Shown: in pieces, positions 23,009-31,541 of the stretch
How the letters are laid out: every line of letters begins with the position of its first letter
Position numbering within the stretch: position 1 is the first letter of the stretch
Assembly (NCBI GenBank): GCA_905197955.1
Contig: CAJKAR010000007.1
Location: 62,001-126,000, forward strand
Direction of reading: 5' to 3'
Length of the DNA: 64,000 bases
DNA from: an uncultured Lentisphaeria bacterium
GTDB taxonomy: Bacteria; Verrucomicrobiota; Lentisphaeria; Victivallales; UBA1829
Notes under the pieces: model-generated
The model's database searches: none
What the model was told of the DNA's origin: nothing
What the model saw: only the letters and a program-made list of their open reading frames with translations
Position numbers and translations under genes: made by a program

Positions 23009-24493
23009 TCAGAATTCCAGAAGTGCTGCTCCCGGACACTCCAGGTGGAACCGCGCTGCGGTTTTCCCTTCGGGAGTTGTAGAAATGGTGACTTCGGATT
23101 CCGGTGTGGAGGAAAGATCGTTCCGGCTTTTCAGGTATGCAATCTCCCGACGGTCCGGATAAGGATGACTTCCCAGCCGTTTCCATTCCTCGGCAATGTT
23201 GTTCTCTCTGGAATCAATCCGGAAAAGGATGGGGGCGGAATATGGCCCGGCGGGCAGTTCCACACTGATCTCCATTGGTTCCGGATGGTTGTACGGGAGT
23301 GCTTCCGGATAGAGATAGACGAGTACTTTCCGCACACCGGCTTCTTCGGTTGCAATCGCTCCGCGGAACGCGTCTCCCCCGGTACAGGCGATACGCGCCG
23401 TCCCGAGACGATTCAGCAGCTGATGCGCCTTGTAGGCCGGTTTGCGCAGGGAATGCAGAGTCAGCATTCCGTAATGATTGCAGAATTCCGACGGGGTATA
23501 ACCGCATTGGTCGTAAACATCGCTGAGGCACCAGAGGGAGAACTGGTCCGCCTCCTGAGAAACTTCCGCCATCGTTTTGATGATATAGGCTGCTTCCACG
23601 GGTGTTTCCCGGTATGGATCATAAGGTATGGATGTTCGTCCCCATTCGTTCCAGTGAATTTCTCCGGAGAAACCAAGCGAGTCGGCCAGTTCCCGGACTC
23701 CCCGGATGACTCCGGAAAGAAAATGCGGGGATCCTTCCGCCCGGTCACATTCCGCCCCTTCGAAAGGAATGTATTTTCTGGATTTTGCATCCGTATTGTA
23801 AACATGAGTTGTCAGGATATCCGGCAGGCAGTGGTTCTGCCGGGAGAACCGCAGGAATTCTTCGATCCAGTCCGCTCTTGCCGTGGATGGCCCGCAGACA
23901 AGGAATGCGGAATCGGTTTGTTTGATGCTCTGCCGGGTCGTTTCCCAGAAGCGGAACCAAGATTCTCTGGAGCCTGCCCAGAAGTATTCTTCCAGATTCG
24001 GCTCGTTCCAGATTTCATAAAGCCACGAACGCATTTCCGCTTTCCCATACCGGCTCTGGAAATGATTCAGCACTTCTCGGAGAAATGCGCTCCATTCTCT
24101 GAGATCCCGTGGGGGGCAGATGGTCGCTCCCCAGCATTTGCGGTTCCCGTCGGCAAACTCTTCCGGCATGAAACACGGAATGAGAACCGGCTTCAACCCC
24201 GCGTCCAGAATGTTGTCGATGCAGTAATCCACTATGGAATAGTTGATCCGTTTCTGTTTTTCCGGCAGAGTTGCTTCGACCGGGCTGTAATCCAGAATTT
24301 TCAGTTCGGAGGCAAACATGCCGATGGCTCTTACATGAGTCATTCCGAGTTCGCTCCGGGCAAGAGCCAGCTGGCTCTGTACATCTCCCCGGACAAACCA
24401 TTTGAACTGGTCGATATTTCCGATGGAATTCCATGTGTGTCTGAATGGCTTTCCCGGCAGATTCCATGCCGGTTTCAAGTACAAGTGTTTCAT
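23009..24493 (-). CDS. Intracellular glycoside hydrolase, GH39-like (beta-xylosidase type)
   Basis: 494 aa, no signal peptide, so probably cytoplasmic. The GH-A clan TIM barrel shows the acid/base E164 in YEIWNEPNLEEYFW and the nucleophile E283 in GEIHWNEWG. Both contexts fit family GH39 (beta-xylosidases, alpha-L-iduronidases). A C-terminal beta-rich domain (about 390-494) follows. It starts 25 bases after a large secreted hydrolase gene in the LacI-pseudopilin cassette, which suggests it finishes the breakdown of oligosaccharides released outside. The specific substrate is not readable. Confidence 0.85.
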   Translation of the reverse strand: MKHLYLKPAWNLPGKPFRHTWNSIGNIDQFKWFVRGDVQSQLALARSELGMTHVRAIGMFASELKILDYSPVEATLPEKQKRINYSIVDYCIDNILDAGLKPVLIPCFMPEEFADGNRKCWGATICPPRDLREWSAFLREVLNHFQSRYGKAEMRSWLYEIWNEPNLEEYFWAGSRESWFRFWETTRQSIKQTDSAFLVCGPSTARADWIEEFLRFSRQNHCLPDILTTHVYNTDAKSRKYIPFEGAECDRAEGSPHFLSGVIRGVRELADSLGFSGEIHWNEWGRTSIPYDPYRETPVEAAYIIKTMAEVSQEADQFSLWCLSDVYDQCGYTPSEFCNHYGMLTLHSLRKPAYKAHQLLNRLGTARIACTGGDAFRGAIATEEAGVRKVLVYLYPEALPYNHPEPMEISVELPAGPYSAPILFRIDSRENNIAEEWKRLGSHPYPDRREIAYLKSRNDLSSTPESEVTISTTPEGKTAARFHLECPGAALLEF

Positions 24494-24518
24494 CGTTGTC
24501 TGATCTCGTTTCCGTGTG

Positions 24519-27500
24519 TTATCGAATCAGGAGTGTTCCGTATTCCTTGGGATCCTTCGAGTTCGTGATTCCTCCGAAGAGGCGGAGCCCGTGACGTTTG
24601 CCAACAGGGTCTCTGTCGTTGATCGCGGCGGCGAATCCGATGGCGGAACCGCGTTCCGGGGCCCGGGAGAGTCCCAGAGTCCGCCACGGGAAGAAGATGC
24701 GGTAATGCGTTACACCGTTGGTCCGGGTGATTTTCGCATCGACTCCTTCCGGGATTCCCGGTGCGAGATTGCCTCCGTGAGCCCTCCAGCGGAAGGCTAG
24801 GTTGCGGCCGTCTTTCCCGAGCCCGAATCCGTATTCGAAGATCCGGTGCCCGTTGAAACTCTGGACCATGTTGTTGATGGTCCACGGTTTGCCGGCATCG
24901 ACATCGAAGGCAAGCTGAATGCTGTCGTCCATCCAGAGATCCCCCGCGTTGCGGTTCTGGATATGATGATCGTCTCTGACATCCAGATGAATGAAGAGTC
25001 CTTTTGTGTTCCATGCGGTTCTGAGTTTTCCGGAACACTCTTCTGATTTGTACGGATCGGGGATTTCCCCGGCAAGCTCTCCGAAGCGGAGCCAGTCATT
25101 CGTGGAAAACCAGGGGATTCCCGTAAAATTATTCTTCCGAACTTCGTGACATGGCTGAATCAGGAAACTGAAGTCCTTTTTCAGCTGATGAAGGCGTCCG
25201 TTGACCGGATAACTGACGACCGCTTCTCCCCGGAACCATTTCCCCGGCAGAACCTCTTTTTCTGAAAGGGAGAAAAAGAATTCTTTCGGTTTTCCTGCAT
25301 TCATGGTTCCGAGTTTCATCGTTTTCTTCTGCCGTCCGTGAACCTGCCATGAGACCGTTCCGCCGGCGGCTATTCCGCGTTTCGCCTCGCAGACGACCCG
25401 GATGCCGGGTTTGCCCGCATCCTTCGGCCAGACCAGCTCAATTCCCGGAATGGAGACCGGATCGACCACATCGAAATGGATTCCGGAGATCACGCCCGTT
25501 TTTTCCCGTACAAAAACCGTATAGTCGCCGAACGGAATTTTTTCCGGGATGAAAACCGTTCCATTCACGACTTTCAGCGGAGCCGGAACCAGAAACAGTG
25601 CTGCTCCGTCGGCGTTCAAACGTTCCGCGGAGCCGGGACTGGTACGGCGGACCGCTTGAATCCGGAGGTTGTTCCACAGGGTCATGTCATTCGTTTCAAG
25701 GAAGACTGGGCTTTCGGTCAGTTTCATCATGGAGCCGGAGGGGAAGGGGGAGAGTTTGCGTCCCATCATATCGGTCATTGATGTAATGTTCGCGGGTGCG
25801 GGGAAGACTCCTTTGCCGTCCGTGGACCATGCGATTACCAGCAGTCCGCCCTCCGGCCGTTTATGCAGGACCAGGTGCGTTGTTTCCGATGCCTTGATCC
25901 AGCGTCCGGAGGTTCCGAACGGAGTCAGCGTTTTGATCGCCTTGGCGATCGCAGCGTAAGACGGTTTCGGACTCATATCACGGCGGAGAAGGGAGAAACC
26001 GTGTTCCCCCTCGTTTTTCGGAAGGTACCATCCGGCGAAATAGACGGCGGAGGCGATTCCGGTTGTCGAAAGCAGGGCGAAGGAGCGGGAGACATACCGC
26101 GCCTGCGTCAGTTCGTCGACATGGGGCTGCCAGGTGCCGGGCAGAGTCGTCCAGCCGAATTCCGTGAAATGAACCGGCATGTCGCCTTTTCCGATGGAGC
26201 GGGGATATTCCATATAGCGGATGATATCGTCCATGAACTTCCCTTCCGGTGCGGTTCCCCACACATAGGGATGAGCACTGACGCCGTCGAGATCGTTGAG
26301 GAGTCCGAGGTCAACCAGTCGTTTCAGATACGGAACGCTGACATTGGATGCCGCCGGACCGAACACTTTCGCTCCCGGCGCACCCGCACGGATCGCCTTT
26401 GCCGCGACGGAGTGGAGTTTGACCAGTTCCTCATCGGTTCCGCGCCAGGAGTTGTTGATTTCATTGAAGACGGAGAACGCCTCCTCCTTTGCCCGGTACG
26501 AGTGGACTTCCGCCCATGCTTTCACAACATCGTAAAAGCCTTTCCAGTCGGCGGGAGCGCATTTGATTCCGCGTTTTTTCGGATCGGCGATCCAGTCCGG
26601 AAAGTTGCCGCCGAAGACATGGTGATAGGCGATTTTCGACTTCCTCCATTCCTCGTATTCCTTGCGTTCCCAGTCCGGCATGTGCCCGGTGACTTTACCG
26701 TCGGCTCCGCGCTTGTAGAGATTGATGTTCCAGATGTGCCAGTACCAGCGGCATCCGGCATAGAGAGCAAGGTCTTCCGGCATGGAGATCGGAGAGAAAC
26801 CGTACTTCGAATTGCGGTGAATCTCGTCCGGAAGGGCAGGGCCGACCACGGCGGCAGTCGTCTTTGAGACGATTCGGGAGCCGTCCCTGTATTCGACTTC
26901 CGCTTCGGCTTCATACCATCCCTTTTCCGCAAGCGGAAGGCGGAGCGTGGATGCATCCCGGATGGATTTTTCCAGAACGGTTTTGCCTGTCTCATTTTTC
27001 AGTGTGATCCGTCCACTCCGGACATCGCCGGGGGCGATTGAAACCTTCAGTTCCCCGGAATCAAGCGGGACGATGTTGGCTTTCCAGCCGGTGGTGAGAA
27101 GATGACGCTTCTCTTCTGAAACGCTCAGTTCGGCTTTTTTCAGAAGAAGAGAGGCTTTTCCGGATTTTGAGCGGAGAAAAAAGAAGAGACGGATATCCGA
27201 ATCGATATTTTCCGGAAGATCGGCTGTGAATGTGAGATCACGGCATCGGGTGCCGCCGCCCGGGATGGCTCCGTCGATTCCGCTCCTGCCGTCGGGAGAG
27301 CGGAGAACGAGCCAGCCGGCGGGAATCCGTTTCCGGGAGAAGATGATCCGGACCGAGGCATTGTCTTCCTTCCGGAGTGGTCCGAGAGCGGATAGCCGCA
27401 GCGTCAGTTTGCGTTTTACTGCGAAAGGTCCGGCATCGGGAATCCTGGAAAGGGGCGCATAGAGAACATTTTCGGAACCATCGCGCAGAGTCGTTTCAAA

Positions 27501-27701
27501 GCGGAGAAGAGGGGCTCCGTTTTCCCGGATCAGGGAGTAGGATGTCTGCGGTTTTTTCCGTTCGATTACCCATCCGGCTGTTTTGCCGGAGCGGAAATTC
27601 ATTTCCTGAAATGGCTGTGTTTCAGCAGAGAGCGTCTGCTGCATCAGAATGAGTGTCAGCATTCCGGTGGAAAGAGAGAGAAAAAGATTTTTTTTGTTCA
27701 T
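24519..27701 (-). CDS. Large secreted GH-A clan glycosidase with C-terminal CBM9-like domain
   Basis: 1060 aa. Signal peptide of about 26 residues ends LSAE. An N-terminal beta-sandwich region (about 30-290) precedes a TIM-barrel domain (about 300-620) with acid/base E414 in FSVFNEINNSW and nucleophile E514 in VHFTEFGWTT, spacing typical of the GH39/GH5-related part of clan A. Linker beta domains follow, and residues from about 870 to the end resemble a CBM9 carbohydrate-binding domain (DDHHIQNRNAGDLWMDDSIQLAFDVD, then GVTHYRIFFPWRTLGL). Probably exported to the periplasm or cell surface. It lies between a pseudopilin gene (24-base gap) and a GH39 gene (25-base gap). The polysaccharide target is unknown. 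Confidence 0.86.
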   Translation of the reverse strand: MNKKNLFLSLSTGMLTLILMQQTLSAETQPFQEMNFRSGKTAGWVIERKKPQTSYSLIRENGAPLLRFETTLRDGSENVLYAPLSRIPDAGPFAVKRKLTLRLSALGPLRKEDNASVRIIFSRKRIPAGWLVLRSPDGRSGIDGAIPGGGTRCRDLTFTADLPENIDSDIRLFFFLRSKSGKASLLLKKAELSVSEEKRHLLTTGWKANIVPLDSGELKVSIAPGDVRSGRITLKNETGKTVLEKSIRDASTLRLPLAEKGWYEAEAEVEYRDGSRIVSKTTAAVVGPALPDEIHRNSKYGFSPISMPEDLALYAGCRWYWHIWNINLYKRGADGKVTGHMPDWERKEYEEWRKSKIAYHHVFGGNFPDWIADPKKRGIKCAPADWKGFYDVVKAWAEVHSYRAKEEAFSVFNEINNSWRGTDEELVKLHSVAAKAIRAGAPGAKVFGPAASNVSVPYLKRLVDLGLLNDLDGVSAHPYVWGTAPEGKFMDDIIRYMEYPRSIGKGDMPVHFTEFGWTTLPGTWQPHVDELTQARYVSRSFALLSTTGIASAVYFAGWYLPKNEGEHGFSLLRRDMSPKPSYAAIAKAIKTLTPFGTSGRWIKASETTHLVLHKRPEGGLLVIAWSTDGKGVFPAPANITSMTDMMGRKLSPFPSGSMMKLTESPVFLETNDMTLWNNLRIQAVRRTSPGSAERLNADGAALFLVPAPLKVVNGTVFIPEKIPFGDYTVFVREKTGVISGIHFDVVDPVSIPGIELVWPKDAGKPGIRVVCEAKRGIAAGGTVSWQVHGRQKKTMKLGTMNAGKPKEFFFSLSEKEVLPGKWFRGEAVVSYPVNGRLHQLKKDFSFLIQPCHEVRKNNFTGIPWFSTNDWLRFGELAGEIPDPYKSEECSGKLRTAWNTKGLFIHLDVRDDHHIQNRNAGDLWMDDSIQLAFDVDAGKPWTINNMVQSFNGHRIFEYGFGLGKDGRNLAFRWRAHGGNLAPGIPEGVDAKITRTNGVTHYRIFFPWRTLGLSRAPERGSAIGFAAAINDRDPVGKRHGLRLFGGITNSKDPKEYGTLLIR

Positions 27702-27725
27702 GAAAATGGATATCCTTTACGGTTC

Positions 27726-28466
27726 TTAATATTGAAGTTGAAAATCCCACCAGTTGTATTTGCAGGCGGGATTGGTGTTCTGGTCGATGTCAAAACTGCG
27801 TACGGAAGAGGAATGTCCGTCCATCCAGGCAATGGAGGGTCTCATGCCGTGCCGGAATTCCCCGTACCATCTCTGATAGCCCCAGGTTTCGGAACGGACC
27901 ATGAAGCGGTCCGCTGTGAGAGAGTCTTTGCTGTCTACACTGTCGGCAAAGCCGATGACGATGGAGGGCTTTTTCAGTTTCGAAGAGCGGGTGAATTTGT
28001 TCTCCGGAGGCCAGACCCCGTAACTTCCGCCTCCGATGGAGATATTCAAGCCGTAAGACTGGCATTTCGGGCCATCTTTTTCCGTGTACGGAGCCTCCGG
28101 ACAGGCAAAGAAGATTTTGACCGGCATATAGAGATCCAGTCCGCTGGTCGCATGATAGAGACCGGTCGCATTGTTGCCTTCCAGATTGCACCAGCTGTAG
28201 ATGGTCGGAAACCATCCGTTGTTGTCATCCACATACATCTGCATGGAGGTTCCGAGCTGTTTCGTATTGCTGATGCAGCGGATGGCATTGGCTTTCTGTC
28301 TCGCTTTGTTCAGAGCAGGAAGAAGCAGAGCGGCAAGAATTGCAATAATTGCTATTACGATCAAAAGTTCAATCAATGTAAAATTTGTCCGTATGCTGTT
28401 GCTGCTTTTTTCGATCTGTCTGTTTTTCGCGGGGACATCTGTGTTGTTCTTTTTTTGTTCTGTCAT
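27726..28466 (-). CDS. Prepilin-like protein with H-X9-DG motif, cassette 1
   Basis: 246 aa from the ATG at 28466, where AAGGATGG has suitable spacing; upstream in-frame ATGs are less likely. A long 28-residue basic leader is followed by FTLIELLIVIAIIAILAALLLPALNKAR, the classic type IV pilin/type II pseudopilin N-helix with E at +5. The residue before the Phe is Asn instead of the usual Gly. The periplasmic domain ends with the family signature RHGMRPSIAWMDGHSSS (H, nine residues, DG). Lentisphaerota genomes are known for many such proteins; the function is unproven. Its position between a LacI regulator and glycosidases suggests a role in surface assembly or display for polysaccharide use. 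Confidence 0.88.
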   Translation of the reverse strand: MTEQKKNNTDVPAKNRQIEKSSNSIRTNFTLIELLIVIAIIAILAALLLPALNKARQKANAIRCISNTKQLGTSMQMYVDDNNGWFPTIYSWCNLEGNNATGLYHATSGLDLYMPVKIFFACPEAPYTEKDGPKCQSYGLNISIGGGSYGVWPPENKFTRSSKLKKPSIVIGFADSVDSKDSLTADRFMVRSETWGYQRWYGEFRHGMRPSIAWMDGHSSSVRSFDIDQNTNPACKYNWWDFQLQY

Positions 28467-28510
28467 GGTTGTAACCATCCTTTTTATATTTGAATTTGTA
28501 AATGGCAGGA

Positions 28511-29506
28511 TCAGTTTTCCCGGACAAGCAGCGGACATTCCATTTTTCGGACAGGATTGTCCGGGTGTTTTCCTTTGATGAGAGAAGAGAGAAGATCAAA
28601 CGCTTCCCGGAGCAGCCGTTCATAATCCAGAGTACAGACTGTCATCTGCGGATAGTGTGACGTTGCATAATGCAGACTGCAAAGACGGCAGGTTACGGAA
28701 ACCTGTTTCGGAACATCGATTCCCAGTTTCAGCAGATGAAGAATCAGTGCCGTTGCGTACCCCGGAGTCTGACAGATGACGGCATCCGCGGGATCCGGGC
28801 GGTTCAGAAACAGTTTTTCCGTTGCCAGAATCAGATCATCTTGAAAATTTCTTCCGAATGAGTTGACGTAGATCAGCGATGGATCAAGAGGGATGCCGTT
28901 TGCTTTTATGGAGTCGAAAAAGCCGCGTCTGCCTTCTGTTGTTGTAATGAAACGGTTTTCTTCCCCGTCGAGATACGCGATCCTCTTTCTTCCTGCGCGG
29001 AGCAGATAGGTGACAAGTTTGGCAACGCAGTCTGCATGATCCGGAAAAATGGCTGCAGATTCATTCGGTTCATTCACCTGTACAAAGGGAATACGAGTTC
29101 CCGTGATTTGCTTCATGGTTTGCGGGCCGAAATAGCCACAGAGAACGATTCCGGCCATTTGAGAATCCTGGAACAGGACCGGGAGAGTCCCATCATTGAA
29201 GAAATTAAATCGTTCCACCCGGGATTCGCAGTTCCTGCGAAAACAATTTTCCAGAAATTCTGCGATTAATTCCAGTTCGGATGGGAGACCGTCCGAATAA
29301 CCGGAGACAACAAGACCAATTCGGTTTTTTCGACCACTTTTTAATGCGGCGGCAGTGGCATTACGGGTATAACCTTTCTTTTTTGCCAGTTCCAGAATAC
29401 GAGTTCTTGTCTGAATGGAAACTCCCTGCAATCCATTCAATGCACATGATACAGTAAAGACGGAAACCCCTGCTTCCCGCGCTAAATCTTTTATCGTAAT
29501 TGCCAT
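28511..29506 (-). CDS. LacI-family transcriptional regulator
   Basis: 331 aa from the ATG at 29506, with AAGGAAAG 8 bases upstream. N-terminal LacI helix-turn-helix and hinge: MAITIKDLAREAGVSVFTVSCALNG (1-25) to RNATAAALKSG; then a type-1 periplasmic-binding-protein sensor domain. It binds a sugar-type effector and probably controls the downstream pseudopilin and glycosidase genes, which follow on the same strand after 44 bases. A consensus promoter and a possible self-operator lie upstream. The effector is not predictable. Confidence 0.93.
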   Translation of the reverse strand: MAITIKDLAREAGVSVFTVSCALNGLQGVSIQTRTRILELAKKKGYTRNATAAALKSGRKNRIGLVVSGYSDGLPSELELIAEFLENCFRRNCESRVERFNFFNDGTLPVLFQDSQMAGIVLCGYFGPQTMKQITGTRIPFVQVNEPNESAAIFPDHADCVAKLVTYLLRAGRKRIAYLDGEENRFITTTEGRRGFFDSIKANGIPLDPSLIYVNSFGRNFQDDLILATEKLFLNRPDPADAVICQTPGYATALILHLLKLGIDVPKQVSVTCRLCSLHYATSHYPQMTVCTLDYERLLREAFDLLSSLIKGKHPDNPVRKMECPLLVREN

Positions 29507-29525
29507 CTGCAATTCTTTCCTTACC

Positions 29526-29535
29526 TAATCGTTTA
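29526..29535. promoter_or_regulatory. Possible LacI-family operator
   Basis: TAATCGTTTA has 8 of 10 positions symmetric around a central CG, the usual centre of LacI-family operators. It lies between the -10 box and the start codon of the lacI-type gene, where binding would block transcription. Length and symmetry are modest. Confidence 0.3.
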
Positions 29536-29546
29536 TGTTCTTTTCC

Positions 29547-29575
29547 ATTATAGCATATTATGTGAATTTTGTCAA
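29547..29575 (-). promoter_or_regulatory. Consensus sigma-70 promoter of the LacI-pseudopilin-glycosidase cassette
   Basis: Minus strand TTGACA (29575-29570), exactly 17 bases, TATAAT (29552-29547), with TGC directly upstream of the -10. This equals full consensus plus extended -10, a strong promoter that would need repression, in line with the LacI gene behind it. The rest of the gap up to 29848 holds no recognisable gene; an in-frame TTG-initiated extension of the next ORF there is not credible. Confidence 0.85.
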
Positions 29576-29848
29576 GAGGGATTTGTAAAAAAGCGCTCTC
29601 GTGGAAAATGAAAATTCCCTTTGGCGATTTTTACCGGAAGAGAGCATATCTTAAGAAAAACTCAGAAATGAAAAGGGAAAGACGGAGCTAGGCCTTATTG
29701 TTTATTGAGGAAAATGTGGTGGAAATGTCGGTTCATGCCGGTTCTTCTTTATCATAATGCAATGGAGTTCATAGAAAACAATATTTTTTGTACCCTTTTG
29801 TTTTTTATGTTGAACAGAAGGGGAAAGAAGAAATTTTCCTCTTTTCTC

Positions 29849-29877
29849 TTGTCTCTTTTCTGGAATGGGTGTATAGT
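29849..29877 (+). promoter_or_regulatory. Predicted promoter of the AGCS symporter
   Basis: TTGTCT (29849-29854), 17-base spacer, TATAGT (29872-29877). Confidence 0.55.
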
Positions 29878-29950
29878 ACTCGTTTCGAGAATGAAAGAAG
29901 GCGCGCGGACAGAGTGTCCCGCGGAAGAACCCGCAAACGGATGGAAAGGA

Positions 29951-31429
29951 ATGATTCAGAATATCCTATCAGTAATCAATCAGTTCTGCCAGGAACTCCA
30001 GACTGGATTCAATGAGGCGGTCCCGCGTTCTCTTGCCGATTTCGTGGCGGGAACCAGTGCGTTCCTCTGGGGGGCTCCGCTGCTGATTCTGCTGGTCGGG
30101 ACACATCTTTACCTGACGTTCCGTCTCCGGTTTATCCAGAGATATATTCCCAAAGCGATCCGTCTTTCGATTACAAAGGATGAACATGCGGTCGGCGATA
30201 TCTCTCCGTTCGGAGCTCTGTCGGTTGCGCTTGCCGCCACGATCGGGACCGGAAACATCATCGGGGTTGCGACCGCGATTGCTCTGGGCGGTCCCGGGGC
30301 GGTCTTCTGGTGCTGGATCGTGGGAATCTTCGGCATCGCCACAAAATATGCCGAAGGTGTGCTGGCGGTCCGATACCGGGTCACATCGGCGGATGGCAAT
30401 GTGCGCGGCGGTCCCATGTTCGCAATCCGGTACGGGATGAACTGCAAATGGCTCGCAGTATTTTTCGCTTTGATGACGATGCTGGCATCGTTCGGAGTCG
30501 GAAATCTGGCGCAGAGCAATGCCGTGGCGGTTACTATGCGCGAGAGCCTGCATGTCCCGCCGCTGATTACCGGGATTCTTATGACGGGACTGGTGGCGGC
30601 AGTTGTCCTTGGCGGACTCAAAACGATTGCCAGAGTCTGTGAAAAGATCGTCCCGCTCATGGCGGCCTGTTACCTGTTCGGCTGTTTTGCGGTGCTTTGT
30701 CTGAATGCGGAATATATTCTTCCATCGCTGCGGCTGATTCTGGAGAGCGCGTTTTCGTCGAAAGCGGCGGGTGGTGGATTTGTCGGCGTTTCCGTCCTGA
30801 CGGCGATGCGTTACGGCGTTGCCCGCGGCTTGTTTTCCAACGAGTCCGGACTCGGATCGGCTCCGATCGTCGCCGCGGCCGCGAAAACAAGAAATCCGGT
30901 CCGGCAGGCGCTGATCTCCTCCACGGGAACATTCTGGGATACCGTTGTCATCTGCGCGATCACGGGTGTCGTGCTCGTTTCCAACTGTCTTGCGCTGAAT
31001 ATTGATGTGCAGGACGGCGCAACTTTGACCCATAAGGCCTTCGAACGAATTCCTGTCGTGGGGCCGCTGATCCTCACATTCGGAATCGTCTCCTTTGCTT
31101 ATACAACGATTCTCGGCTGGTCCTACTATGGAGAAAAGGCGTTTGAATATGTGTTCGGCGGGCGCGGGATTACCTTGTACCGTCTTCTGTTTGTGTTCCT
31201 GATCCTGACAGGCTCCGTGATCTCGCTGAAGATCGTATGGGATTTTTCTGACGCCGCCAATGCGCTGATGGCTCTGCCGAATCTGATTTGCCTGATCGCT
31301 CTGACCCCGGTCATTGTCAATGAGACCCGCCGTTATCTCTGGAACGGAATGCTCGATGAATTCGACAGCCGCGATACTCTGCCGGTAGAAAATATTCTTC
31401 CTTCCTCCCCACGGAAGGAAGGCGAATAA
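29951..31429 (+). CDS. Sodium:amino acid symporter, AGCS family
   Basis: 492 aa from the ATG at 29951, with about ten or more membrane helices. The family signature is clear: ALAATIGTGNIIGVATAIALGGPGAVFWCW then GTKYAEG-like IATKYAEGVLAVRYR and GGPMFAIRYGM. AGCS members import alanine or glycine with Na+. The C-terminal end is short and hydrophilic. An in-frame start at 29891 (MKEGARTE) is possible, but 29951 begins closer to the family start; neither has an ideal ribosome site. Its place between two polysaccharide cassettes may be incidental. Confidence 0.9.
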   Translation: MIQNILSVINQFCQELQTGFNEAVPRSLADFVAGTSAFLWGAPLLILLVGTHLYLTFRLRFIQRYIPKAIRLSITKDEHAVGDISPFGALSVALAATIGTGNIIGVATAIALGGPGAVFWCWIVGIFGIATKYAEGVLAVRYRVTSADGNVRGGPMFAIRYGMNCKWLAVFFALMTMLASFGVGNLAQSNAVAVTMRESLHVPPLITGILMTGLVAAVVLGGLKTIARVCEKIVPLMAACYLFGCFAVLCLNAEYILPSLRLILESAFSSKAAGGGFVGVSVLTAMRYGVARGLFSNESGLGSAPIVAAAAKTRNPVRQALISSTGTFWDTVVICAITGVVLVSNCLALNIDVQDGATLTHKAFERIPVVGPLILTFGIVSFAYTTILGWSYYGEKAFEYVFGGRGITLYRLLFVFLILTGSVISLKIVWDFSDAANALMALPNLICLIALTPVIVNETRRYLWNGMLDEFDSRDTLPVENILPSSPRKEGE

Positions 31430-31541
31430 TATCGGAACCGTTCACATCTTGTCCTCTTTTTTCGACAGGATCTTTTTGTACTGTGGTTCTTCCGCTTTGT
31501 TCAATCACCGGCGGTCGCGTGCCGTGGCCGGGGTGCTCTGC

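Noticed and set aside
22970..24568. Long plus-strand frame across the GH39 gene
   Set aside because: The minus strand encodes a complete GH39-like enzyme with both catalytic glutamates; the plus frame shows nothing recognisable.
29585..29655. GCTCTC...GAGAGC inverted repeat upstream of the symporter
   Set aside because: The arms are only 6 bases and more than 40 apart; no clear regulatory or terminator reading.
29705..29950. N-terminal extension of the AGCS symporter
   Set aside because: It starts at a TTG, crosses the predicted promoter and has no family similarity.
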